IMG/VR virus record: IMGVR_UViG_3300042889_001436
Coordinates: 1 to 27,555 of that record
DNA length: 27,555 bases
Source: a virus
Strand: one strand, 5' to 3'
The notes below the pieces were generated by a model. The model worked only from the letters and a program-made list of their open reading frames with translations, searched no databases and was not told where the DNA came from. Positions within the stretch are counted from its first letter, which is position 1. Every line of letters starts with the position of its first letter. Made by a program: the position numbers and the translations under genes. Of the stretch, positions 15,225-25,400 are shown piece by piece.

Positions 15225-17516
15225 GTGTCTAGCAACGTCTCCGACTTTACTGTAACTCAATACAAGGCAAACCCAGGCCAAGTAAACGTCAACGAAGCAC
15301 AGGGCATTGTTGAGTGTTTTGTTGCTGCGTTGGGCAACAAAGACAGCGTTGGTGATATTTGTTTACCAGGTTGCTTTAATTCCTCTCTAAAAAGAAGAAA
15401 ACCTCGTGTTGTATGGGGACATAACTGGAACGAACCAATCGGCAAAGTTTTAGAGATTTATGAGGTTGGGCCAAATGACCCAAGGCTTCCAGCAAAAATG
15501 AGGGCCAAAAATGTTGGCGGTCTATTTGCAAAAGTACAGTTTAACCTTATGTCGGAAAAAGGAAGAGAAGCTTTTAGTAATGTCGCTTTCTTTGGGGAAG
15601 AACAAGAATGGTCAATCGGCTACAAGACCCTCGACGCAGTTTTTGACACAACACAACAGGCCAACCTCCTTAAAGAGGTTGAACTTTACGAAGTGTCCCC
15701 AGTTCTGCATGGAGCAAATCAACTAACTGCAACTCTCTCGATTAAAGCCGATGATGCGGAGTCTGACGGAGGAATGCACCAAAAGTTTCACGCGGGCACC
15801 CTGTATGCGCCAACGGAAACAGCACAAAACCCTGTCACTGGAAGAATGGGGGCTTTGGCTCGTCATATAAATATGCACTTCGGCGGAGAAGTGGTAATCA
15901 GAAGCGCCGAAGAAAACATAGTCATCTTTGACCTAACAAGAGACGGAACGACAGAAACCCTCCGCTCTAGCTATCACTCCCCCAACGGTGTCGATTTTAT
16001 GTTTGGCTCTGCTCAGGCTGTTCGTGCAGAAGTCGTATATATGCCCGTTAATGGTTCTGCCGGAACCCGAGTTGCCGGCAGTGAGGATGAAGGACATGGC
16101 GGATGTGGTTGTGGCGGAGCTTGCGGAGGAGCAAAATCTGACTGTGGTTGCGGTGGAGAATGTGGCGGCTGTGGTGTTAAAGACGCATTTCCGTCATGGG
16201 ATGACTTTAAATCAGGCAATCCAGGAACTCATCTATTTGTAAAAACAGCGGATGCAAACCTATACGAAGCGGCATTAACCGTTGCTGAGTACCATGGTTT
16301 TGGGGTTGAACTATTGAGCGACGGATTTGCCGTACCAAATATTGACTGGTATGGCTCTGATGCTTCCAATGCGCTAATAGTTGCATGTGACTCAATTAGC
16401 GAAAAAGCAGCAAGGCCAGGTCGTGTTGCTCGTGGTGCTGCCGTCACACCCAGGCGGGGAGTATCGCTAAAGCCAGCAAGCTATGACGGCGACAATGATG
16501 GATTTAGGACCGGCCCTACAGGGTTGGACAATATTCCTTACGTTGCCAACCCATTCGGCGGAACATCTCTTGAGCCAAGGATGATGCCTACTAGAGAAGA
16601 GCCTAAAGAAGTTCCTCGTGAAATACCTCAACAAGAACCAATCAGGCAGCCAAAACGCACTCCTCGCAAGAACCCACAAGAAATACCTCAGAAGGAGCCG
16701 GTCAAAGAGCCAGTAAAAGAACCGGTAAAAGAGCCTGTCAAGGAACCACAAAGAGAACCACAGAAACCCCCTACGAAGGTTCCAGAAAAGGAACCACAAA
16801 GAGAGCCGGCGCGTCCTACTCCTGCTCCTACTCCGGTACCAAGTGAGCCAACCAGAACACCAACGCCGAATGTTCCAGACCCTCCTGGACGTAAGCCAAA
16901 AGAAAAACCTAAACGAAGAGAACAGCCTCAGCCAATTCTTCCCGGAAGAACAAAACCAGGCGTTGAGCCAGGTAAAAAACCAGACCCAAGAAAAAAGCCA
17001 GGACCTCGCATTCCAATTGAGCCAAGGCCTGCGCCTGCTCCAAGGCCGCCAGTAGAGCCGCCAAAGAAGCCAAAGAAAGAACCAAAGCCAGGAAGAAAAC
17101 GTCCTGTTCCGTTTGTTCCTGACCCAACAAAGCCAATTAAGCCAGACGTTCCGTCTCCAACTCCGGACCGTCCGCGCGTTCCTGAAAGACCGCGACGCAT
17201 ACCGGTACCAGCACGTTATACCCCCTCGGTTAGAGGGGCATGGAAGTCGGATGTAGCTGAAGTGTTTATATCTATATCTGATGATAAAGATATGCAGGTT
17301 AAGTCTGGTCTTCAATTTGACACTCGAGATATTGATTCTGTTGTTATCGAAGTATCCGTAAATGAGATGTTTGAATTAAAATCACTCATAGACCCAGTGC
17401 TTGAATACCACGGAGTCGACGCCAAAGCAACAGAATATGGAATACAAATTTTTAGGTATTCACAATTAACAGATGAGGCAATCTCGGCACTGTCAAGTGT
17501 AATTGAAAATTTCTAG
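15225..17516 (+). CDS. HK97-type prohead protease with very long Cys-rich and Pro-rich C-terminal extension
   Basis: 763 residues, several times the usual 150-250. It starts at GTG 15225 with GAAAGG seven bases ahead. Residues 8-172 are the protease: 'VVWGHNW' (His66), 'EQEWSIGY' (Ser130) and 'VELYEVSPVLHGAN' (about 152-165) are its His, Ser and third-residue motifs. Then follow a beta-rich domain (about 180-285), a Cys/Gly cluster with seven Cys between 294 and 316, an alpha/beta unit (about 320-395) and a D-G-D-N-D-G calcium-loop-like site (421-426). About 210 residues of Pro/Glu/Lys/Arg repeats come next, and a final alpha/beta unit (about 680-763) seems to repeat the one at 320-395 (both contain E-Y-H-G). 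The protease matures the prohead; the tail could be scaffold- or DNA-interacting. Confidence 0.88.
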   Translation: MSSNVSDFTVTQYKANPGQVNVNEAQGIVECFVAALGNKDSVGDICLPGCFNSSLKRRKPRVVWGHNWNEPIGKVLEIYEVGPNDPRLPAKMRAKNVGGLFAKVQFNLMSEKGREAFSNVAFFGEEQEWSIGYKTLDAVFDTTQQANLLKEVELYEVSPVLHGANQLTATLSIKADDAESDGGMHQKFHAGTLYAPTETAQNPVTGRMGALARHINMHFGGEVVIRSAEENIVIFDLTRDGTTETLRSSYHSPNGVDFMFGSAQAVRAEVVYMPVNGSAGTRVAGSEDEGHGGCGCGGACGGAKSDCGCGGECGGCGVKDAFPSWDDFKSGNPGTHLFVKTADANLYEAALTVAEYHGFGVELLSDGFAVPNIDWYGSDASNALIVACDSISEKAARPGRVARGAAVTPRRGVSLKPASYDGDNDGFRTGPTGLDNIPYVANPFGGTSLEPRMMPTREEPKEVPREIPQQEPIRQPKRTPRKNPQEIPQKEPVKEPVKEPVKEPVKEPQREPQKPPTKVPEKEPQREPARPTPAPTPVPSEPTRTPTPNVPDPPGRKPKEKPKRREQPQPILPGRTKPGVEPGKKPDPRKKPGPRIPIEPRPAPAPRPPVEPPKKPKKEPKPGRKRPVPFVPDPTKPIKPDVPSPTPDRPRVPERPRRIPVPARYTPSVRGAWKSDVAEVFISISDDKDMQVKSGLQFDTRDIDSVVIEVSVNEMFELKSLIDPVLEYHGVDAKATEYGIQIFRYSQLTDEAISALSSVIENF
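16692..16739 (+). repeat. Four 12-bp tandem repeats encoding K-E-P-V
   Basis: Four successive codon quartets of the type AAG GAG CCG GTC lie in frame and encode K-E-P-V four times, with a fifth degenerate unit (K-E-P-Q). The codons differ at third positions, so the protein sequence, not the DNA, is kept. This is the most regular part of the Pro-rich region that spans about 16575-17215. Confidence 0.85.
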
Positions 17517-17523
17517 GAAGTAA

Positions 17524-17736
17524 ATGAGTTCATCAAGATTTTCAAGACCGAAACGACCCAATAACGTCAGCCAGACCAAGCCTGTTATGGGTTATGCTAA
17601 ACCTACAGGACAACCTCAAAAATCATATAAGTATCACTGCATGGTGACTGGAGAAAAACGAATTTCTCCATGCGGCGGATGCTCTAACCCCAAGGGTTGT
17701 TTATCCAACTCTATGCAGTACAAGGAGACAGAATAA
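17524..17736 (+). CDS. Small Cys-rich putative metal-binding protein
   Basis: 70 residues; ATG 17524 follows an AGGAAG and lies seven bases after the protease stop. The N-terminus is basic and Pro-rich (MSSSRFSRPKRPNNVSQTKP). The second half has Cys39, Cys50, Cys53 and Cys59 in 'YHCMVTGEKRISPCGGCSNP', a zinc-finger-like spacing (C-x10-C-x2-C-x5-C). It overlaps the next gene by one base (TAATG). I do not recognise the family. Being in the head module, it may be a minor head protein or help assembly. Confidence 0.7.
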   Translation: MSSSRFSRPKRPNNVSQTKPVMGYAKPTGQPQKSYKYHCMVTGEKRISPCGGCSNPKGCLSNSMQYKETE

Positions 17737-19193
17737 TGGCTGAATCACCAGTTGTAAAACTAAACGCAGACGGCGAGGTCGTTGCGTGTGCCAAAGGCCT
17801 TGACGGCGGCGAGTGCGGATACACACCAGGAGCAAAAGTTTGCGGTAAATGCGGTGCTGTTGCATCACAAATGAAGGGCGCTATGCCTGGTGTTGCGGGA
17901 AGCATGGGAATGGGTGGCGGAGTACAATTGCCACCGCGCATGGTGACACGCAAGCCGGGAACCCCTCTTAACGCCGCTAGTCCTTCTATGTTGGACGAAG
18001 AAGACGACGAAGACATGATGGATGATGAAGACATGATGGATGATGAAGAAGACGACATGGGCGAAGAAGACGACGACATGATGGATTCTGAAGAAGACAA
18101 AATGTACGACGAAGACGAAGATGATGACATGTTTGTTCGTCGCGCTGCTCCTAAAAAGAAGCGTAGCGTTGTCGCCATGGAAGACGCAGAAATGGAAATG
18201 GAAGACGAGGACGAAGACGAAGACTACGCAACCGCTGGAATGGTTCGCGCAAAAATGAAGCGCAAGCGTATGGCTACGCTCGGCTTTAAGTCTTCCGAAT
18301 TTGACAAAGATGCATACATCTGTTCTTTTGACAGAAAGGTATACCCTGGCGGTACATCTGTTTGCGATAGCTGCCCAGGTGGTTGCGTTTCCGAAAAGGG
18401 AATGCCTTCACTGATTGAGGTTGAAGGAATTGCGGAAGACATGTTCAGAGGAAAAGTTCTTGACTCTGGATACAGCGATGAAGCAGACCTTTTTGTTGTT
18501 GACGTTGAGCGCAAGGATGGAAAGCCTGTTGAAATCTTCTTTGATGGTTCAAGCGGTGAAGTCATGGGCTGGCACCTTCTTAACAATGAAGTGATGCAAG
18601 TCAAGTCGGCACTTGAAAACAAGGTAATGATTAGCTTCGGCGAAGCGGCAGATATTGCTGTAAAGACCGTAGAGGGCGACATTGTTGCTGTCGAGCCAGA
18701 CGTTTTTGAAGGCTTTGATGTTTACGCAGTAGAAATCGAAGGCATGAACGGAAAGTCTTATGACGTTTTTGTTGCCCTTGATGGCGAGGTTCTCGGATAT
18801 GACGAGTACACGCAGGAAGAGGCTTCTGAAATTGAATCCGAAGCTGCTGAAATTGCACTTAAGCGTGCTTATAACGGAGACACTCGCGACAACATGGCAA
18901 AGAAAGGAACAGCCCTTTCAGATGGCTCTTTCCCAATTGCTGATGATTCGGACCTTCGCAATGCAATTCAAGCATACGGCAGAGCAAAAGACAAACCAGC
19001 AGCAAAAGCACACATCATGAAGCGCGCAATTGCTCTTGGCAAGGAAGACTTGATTCCAGTCAGCTGGGTTTCCAAGGCAGACATCGACAAAGCAAAGGCT
19101 GGAGAAAAGTCAGCAGAGGGCAACTTCTTGTCAACGCTGTTGGAATTTGAAATGCTTGCAGCAGAAGACAACACTGAAGAAAGCGGTAATTAA
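17736..19193 (+). CDS. Acidic head-module protein with Cys clusters, PepSY-like repeats and a conserved C-terminal phage domain
   Basis: 485 residues from ATG 17736, with GGAG nine bases upstream; a TTG further up is less likely. In order: a zinc-ribbon-like N-terminus (C18, C27, C36, C39); a Met/Pro/Gly linker; an extreme Asp/Glu/Met stretch (86-132) followed by a basic patch (KKKR); a second acidic and basic pair (148-179); a second Cys cluster (C196, C210, C213, C217). Two PepSY-like units follow (about 222-282 and 297-356, for example 'ISFGEAADIAVKTVEGDIVA' and 'DVFVALDGEVLGYDEY'). The C-terminus (388-444, 'GTALSDGSFPIADDSDLRNA', 'HIMKRAIALGKEDLIP') is a module I have seen in actinophage head proteins. 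A scaffold or protease-regulator role is possible, as PepSY domains often inhibit proteases, but unproven. Confidence 0.75.
   Translation: MAESPVVKLNADGEVVACAKGLDGGECGYTPGAKVCGKCGAVASQMKGAMPGVAGSMGMGGGVQLPPRMVTRKPGTPLNAASPSMLDEEDDEDMMDDEDMMDDEEDDMGEEDDDMMDSEEDKMYDEDEDDDMFVRRAAPKKKRSVVAMEDAEMEMEDEDEDEDYATAGMVRAKMKRKRMATLGFKSSEFDKDAYICSFDRKVYPGGTSVCDSCPGGCVSEKGMPSLIEVEGIAEDMFRGKVLDSGYSDEADLFVVDVERKDGKPVEIFFDGSSGEVMGWHLLNNEVMQVKSALENKVMISFGEAADIAVKTVEGDIVAVEPDVFEGFDVYAVEIEGMNGKSYDVFVALDGEVLGYDEYTQEEASEIESEAAEIALKRAYNGDTRDNMAKKGTALSDGSFPIADDSDLRNAIQAYGRAKDKPAAKAHIMKRAIALGKEDLIPVSWVSKADIDKAKAGEKSAEGNFLSTLLEFEMLAAEDNTEESGN
18009..18044 (+). repeat. Two 18-bp tandem repeats in the acidic segment
   Basis: The 18-base unit beginning GAAGACATGATGGATGAT occurs twice in direct succession and encodes E-D-M-M-D-D twice. 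Related but degenerate copies continue to about 18080. Likely made by replication slippage and tolerated in a disordered acidic region. Confidence 0.9.
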
Positions 19194-19194
19194 C

Positions 19195-19431
19195 ATGAAA
19201 AAACTTACAGCAGAAGAAAGAGCAGCTAAAAGAGCAATCTTGCAGCAGGAAACTGAAGCTATTATTAAAGCTAGCAAAGATAAGCCAAAAAGCAAAAAGT
19301 CGACACCCGTCGATGAAGCAAAAACGGAAGATAAGAACGATGATGTTAAACCTGTCGAAGAGTCAAACGCTATTGAATCTTCTGACGTCGTTCTCGTTGA
19401 TGTTGCAGAGCACGAATCAGCAGCTGAGTAA
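19195..19431 (+). CDS. Small charged low-complexity protein
   Basis: 78 residues from ATG 19195, one base after the preceding stop. An in-frame start 16 codons earlier lies inside the neighbour and is less likely. The first third is a Lys/Ala/Glu helix (MKKLTAEERAAKRAILQQET), the middle is Lys-rich and disordered (KDKPKSKKSTPVDEAKTEDK), and the end is acidic with a hydrophobic stretch (SSDVVLVDVAEHESAAE). It resembles nothing I can name. Its charge pattern is close to the first 60 residues of the giant protein that follows 20 bases later, so it might be a small scaffold or chaperone-like partner. Confidence 0.6.
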   Translation: MKKLTAEERAAKRAILQQETEAIIKASKDKPKSKKSTPVDEAKTEDKNDDVKPVEESNAIESSDVVLVDVAEHESAAE

Positions 19432-19451
19432 GAAATCACTGGGAGAATCCA

Positions 19452-22400
19452 GTGAGCAATGATAATAGTTTTGCCGACAAGGCTATAAATAAATTTGCAT
19501 CTAACAAAGATGCTTCACTATCTATTTCTTTTCCTTCTATAAAAGCAGACGATTCCAAATCTAAAGAAGAGCCTGCTGACAAAAAAACAACAGCGGAAAA
19601 AGAATCTAAAGCCGAGTCTGCATATGAAGACTATTTGGAAAACTGGCAACAGGGCGACCGCATACCTCTTATCCCTCCTGGGAAAGAATTTATTCTTTGC
19701 AGGGTAAACCTAAATCCTTTAAGCGCTGAAAAAGAAGCCGGGTATTATGACACGCCTGAGCTAACAAAAAAACCATACAAAAAATCTTCTCCAGAAGAGC
19801 AGCTAATTGAATTCAAGAATCTTGGACCAAAGCTAAGCGAAAGCCTGACTTCTATCCTTGGGCGAGTTGCTAAATCACGTGGACTATGGATTGACGACAA
19901 AAATAAACTGCGTTGCCCTCCTGGTTCACCTGCAGCAAACCAGTTCACTGACATAACTGGTAGTAACTGCTTTATACCGTCTCCTCAAACCGCTGCCGGC
20001 TCTGCTCGCAGAGCGGTTAGAAGAGCAGTAAATGGAGCCGATGTGCTTTCATCTCCTCTTGGTGGAAGAACTGATACATCATCTGCGGGAACAGCACAAA
20101 GAGTGCAGGCATATACGACAGACGATTTTGCCATGGTCAACGCTGCAATGGGTGTTGGTGGAAGAATCGGAATGCCGGGAAGACTCAAGGGTCCGGTCTG
20201 GAGCAGGGAAGCAGCAGTCCGAGGAGCTAGAGAAGGAAAAGAATCTTGGCAGCTTGGCGCAAGAGAGCAGCGAGAACGCGGAAAAATAGCAACAACCCAA
20301 GCGGATGTTCTTCATAGAAGATTTATGGGCCAAGGCGCTCCTGCTGGGCTTACACGAGCTGCGCGCAGAACAGTCAGGGCGATGGATAGACAAATTGCGT
20401 CTCCGTCTAATTATTTACTTCCAAGCGGAAATCCTGTAGGAGACATTCTCAATAAGGGAAACTTTACGAGAGCCATGCAGGAAATACTTCCAAACGTCGA
20501 CCCCAACGAGATTGAAAAAGCTTTTAATGAGTCAATTCCAGCAGGATTAACGCTAAAAGAAAGAATGGAAGCACAGCTTGCTATGCGCACATTTTTTGAA
20601 GCAATGATTTTTGAGGCAATTCAAAACCCAAAACATTTTAGGTGGGTGACACAATTTAATACAGGGCCAATAAAAGGGGACCCAAGTTGCGCATTTGAGA
20701 TAAAACTTGCTGAATTCGCCCCAAGCCCACTCAGCGGAGGTCGTCGCGCTGGTGTAGCTGTAACAAACCTTGCTCGAGCAGGAAGGGTTGGAGAAACTGG
20801 CGGAATGCATGTAGAAATGAACTTTAATCCCCTCGCTGCCTACCTGTATACAAGAGGTGCGGGCAGAACAAAGTTTTCAGACGGAAGCGGTGAATTTGAT
20901 TCAATAGAGGGGAAAGCGTTGTACCTAGGAGTGCATGAGTCCGGCCATATGGTTGACTTCGGAGAAAAACTTAAAGCACTAGGACTGGACCCAGATACTT
21001 TATCAAGGTTTGGGAAAACGACAACACTCGTCACGACTCCCAGTGGACCAGCAAGACAACCAAATTTTTACTCCAGAGGGTGGGATATTGACTGGTCGAT
21101 GGTAACCAATCCATCCGGAAATGCCAGCGTTCAAGACATGATGGATGCTGCCGCAGCGTTGCAAACAAACAGTTATACAGGTGGGCGCTTTGGTGGACGA
21201 AGAATTGACCTTCAGGACGATTTAAACAAATTTCATTTTGGTTTTGCTGATGCTTTTACGAACAACATTAATACAACAGAAGCAGAACACACACTCATGG
21301 CGCAGTTCGCAGGTGGCGACTATGCACTAGATAGCCCAATCGAAGCAAGAGCTGAATTTTACGTAACAAGACGTCTTTTTGGCGAATCAACCAAGTTTCC
21401 ATCTACTGTTTATCCGCCATACGGGCCGCTAAAAGTTGCAGACCAGAACCTTGTTGAAAAATTTGCAGAGACAGAGGCTATTAGAAGAGCCACTCAAGAA
21501 GTGGAAGATGGATTACTTACAGTTGCAGCAAAACCAGCGCGAACACTAGTACTTCAGGGCGAAGTTTTAAACGAGCTAAGAAATGCAGGGCGAGATACTT
21601 TTGGCATACCGTCAGGAGGCTGGAACGTGTCTGGCCTTATGTCTACCCCCGGAAGAAATGGAAGACTTTCGCTACATGCGCGCAGAGTACAAGACCTTGT
21701 CGCCGCTACAGAAATTCAAACCCAAAGAAGACGTCGTGGAACAAACATCCCATCCGGTGTTTCTGGGAAAATGTCAACGCCAGAAATTAGAAAACCATCT
21801 CGTCCTCGTGAACCAGACAATGGTCCGTATACGGGAAGATTCCTTGAAATATTTAGCGGTGTAAAAGATTTTGCGGATTTTAGAGATAGATACAGAAAAG
21901 AAGACGTTATCTATTTTGACTATGAAACAACAGGTTTTGGCGCTGACGGAAACATGCCGGTTCAGATTGGCGCAGTGCGCATGCGTGGTGGACAGGTTGT
22001 AGAACGGTTCAACGTATTCGTTAACCCTGGAATACCACTTGGTGAATGGGCTCAAAAGAATCTAAAAGACGGAAGCGGAAATCCTCTTACTGACGCTTGG
22101 CTTGCACAGCAAGAATCATTAAAAGGTGCCCACGAGAAGCTAATTGAATTCTTTGGTGAAGACGCCCTAATTGGTGGTCAATACACTCCGTTTGACCTTG
22201 AAGTGTTTGACAGGGTAACAAAAGACCTTGGCATCTCTTATAAGCCAGGCGGTGTTATTGACTCTAAAGCACTGGCTGATGAAACGTTGCCTCGCTGGAC
22301 ACCTGATAAGCCAGATGGCCCAACGATGGTTGACCCTAAGACTGGCGACAAAAAGGGCTCAAATAGCCTGGGGCCGCTAGCTGAATACCTTGGAGTTGAC

Positions 22401-25400
22401 CTTGGCGATGGTTGGCATACCGCTGATGCTGACGCTGAAGCATCCGCGCTCGTAACCGAGAGAATGCTTGATAGAGCAGTTGCTAATCCAGGCACGACTC
22501 CAAAAACAATTCTTGACCCAGAAGAAATGCCAAATATTGTTGAGCGTCGCCGTAAAAAATACGCAGCCGACATGGAGCAATACGAGCGCGACAAGATTGA
22601 CTACGAAGCTGCGGTGAGTGGAAAAATGAGCGTTCCTCAATTTGAGACCGCTAATGGCTCAACATACGAACGCCAGCCAGATGGAAGATATAAGCGCAGA
22701 AAAGACCCTGTTCGCAGTACGACAATGGATGGCCCTGTTGAGAAAATTCAGAAAAAGACATCAGCAGAAGATATTGCAAAAGATGCTGAATCTGCAGAAA
22801 AGCTCAGAACTGAACAAAAGCGTCTAGAGTCAATGTCCGACGGTGAGTTGGATACTTTATTCTCAGACGGCGAATATACCTATGTAGTTCACTTTGGAGC
22901 AGAAGAAATTACTGGCGGAGAAATGGACCCAGCAAGGTCTGTTGGAGCTGGTGACTCTTTTGACGCCGACACTCGCGGAATAAATAAAACCTACTCTGAT
23001 GCATTTATTTCTCAGTACAATGTTGATAAAGCAACTTCGGAGCACGTTTCTAGTGTTGTGGACACATTAAAGAACGAAGGGCAAATTGATAGCCCTCTAA
23101 GCGGAACCGTACCGGGAACAGCAGTCAATCCGTACGATTCGATTTATTCTGGTTACTACATGAAGAAGGGGGCTCGGCGCGACAGATTTTCCCAAGACAG
23201 AGATAGACCATGGCCGGACGCAGATGACCTTACTGAAATGGGAATGACTAGAGAAGAACTTATTGATTCTTTAGAAAAAAACACAGTTCCTGTACTCGAA
23301 GATAGATGGAAACCTAAAACGGAAACTGTCAAAAAGCTTGAATCAAACGACGGTCAATTTACTAGCGCGTTTACGGTTGCTGGGGTTGTTTCAGGAAAGG
23401 ACAATCCAGAAGCATACGGAGGAAGATACTCCGAAGGGTACGATGCCGCAACAGCAGACAGACAAGACAGGATTAACTCTTTTGCTCAAAGCCCCAGAAT
23501 GGGTATCCACATTCTGCGCGTAAAAATGGGAGAAGACGCCACACGCCTAGGTTTTGGAAGCAAAACACAGCGTGAAGTCCACATGCTCGGAAAGCACAAA
23601 GTTGTCGCCTCGATGGCTGCACCAACGTGGGGTAAAAGAGTAGACCTAGAAGGAAGAGATTTTTTCAAAGGCTGGATGGCTGATGTTGTTAAAAAAGACA
23701 AAGCTGCAAAAGCGGCAGAAGCAGCAGGAAAACCAGCAGATGTAGTCGAAACAACATTTGACAATACCGTTTTCTTGACTCCAGATGCTAAATATGCTGT
23801 TCAGCTTGCTGCAGATAGGGGTCGTCATATAGGCAGCAATGGTGAATTGATGGGTCTGTCATACGATGATAGAAACCTAAACACTGCAAATCTCTTAAAG
23901 TTGCGTCGCGATGGAGATACCTTTGACGAAGCTTTTGAAAAAGCTGGCGGAGTTATTTCCCACTATCCAATCAGTAGGTCTGAAATTCGTGAGTCTCCAC
24001 AGGTTGGATTAAACCCGTTTGAGTGGGACAATGACGGAAAAAGAACTCATACGGGAAGTCCTGTTTCTTCCGTTACAAGAAGACCGGGCAATGACGTAGA
24101 CCAGACACCGTCGGCAGGTTCTGGGGTATCCGGAAAAATGACAACTGCACAGGCGGAAAAAAGAAAATCTATTGTTGATGACAAGCTTGAACGGTACAAA
24201 AAAGCAGTTCAAGAGTACGACGAAAAAGGTACAGGAGAATGGAATGGTGCCGAGCACGGAGTCGTGACCGCCCTCCCTGCTGTAAGTGATGCGGCGCTTC
24301 ATCTTGACAGGGTAGACATACCGCCAAAAAACTTAAACCTCCGCGAAATAGCTGCCAAAAATGCCGACGAAAAAGGTCTAACTGGAGCAGATAAAGAAAA
24401 ATTCATAGCCGACGAACTTAAAACTCGTCGCGCCGACATGGCTAGAAAAATTCAGTTTCTTGAGAGAGAACAAAAACTTGCAGAAAAACTTATTGAGTCA
24501 AAACGCGTACGCTCGGAACAGAACGTTCTTGACATAGAAGACATATCCCCAGAAGAGATAGAAAAGCTCAAAGCTGAATCTGCTGAAATACGCAGACTTA
24601 AAGCGTCAGACTCCGCAGAAGACGAGGAGCGTTTTACTGCTTTATTTTCAGACGGAGAAACTAGGTACTTAACTCATGGTGGTGAGTCAGAGCTCAGAGG
24701 AGGAGTATTACAGGGCTCCGCGTCTGTTGGTGCTGAGTCTTCATATTCAGGTGGCCTTGGCGGCGGCAGCGGAGATACACGCGGCTTAAATAACGAGATG
24801 GTTGCAGGAATGAAGGGGAGGGTTTTATCCTGGGAAAAATCTATACCTATCCTAGATAAAGCAATCAAGGAAGCAGAAGACAGCGGAACATTCACATACC
24901 GTGATATCGATGCCGAATATGCATTCAGGGGTGTTGCTGATTTTTATAACAAAATAAGAAAATCTAATTTTGGCACAGTATTTAACATTACAGACGAGAC
25001 CGGTCTTACAAAAGAACAGTGGATTGAGAAGTTAAAGGTTCAAAGAAACGCATTTGCAAAAGACTTAGAAGTTGAAAAAAACATCCTTTCAAGAATAGAA
25101 AAAGATGAATATCAATTTTTGTCGGCAGAATTAGCAGAAAAATTTGCAGATTACGGAATGGGATATTTTGGACGATATTCCCATAGGCAGATACCAGCAG
25201 AAATATCTAAAAACCTAGGTGGTGGAACAGACATAGCCGCAGGCATGGGTCTAGCTGGGAAAGAAATAAAAGACCCCGAAATGGCTCAAAGATGGCTTGA
25301 CTCTTTGCGCGGAACTGTTTGGGTTACAAAAGGTAAAAGAGATACTGAGTGGACCGGCAGGCTTGGCCCTCCATTGCAAGAAGTTCAAATTCTTGGAAAA

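Noticed and set aside
16692-16739. Short regular repeats as a CRISPR or iteron array
   Set aside because: They are contiguous 12-base in-frame codon repeats for K-E-P-V without spacers.
16467-17315. A 282-codon minus-strand frame rich in Trp and Arg
   Set aside because: It is the mirror of the Pro/Lys/Glu repeat region of the protease gene, and such biased codons leave the opposite strand open. No ribosome site.
17711-18178. A Ser/Met-rich 155-codon minus-strand frame
   Set aside because: It is the antisense of the GAC/GAA/ATG codons in the acidic gene and encodes only low-complexity serine runs.
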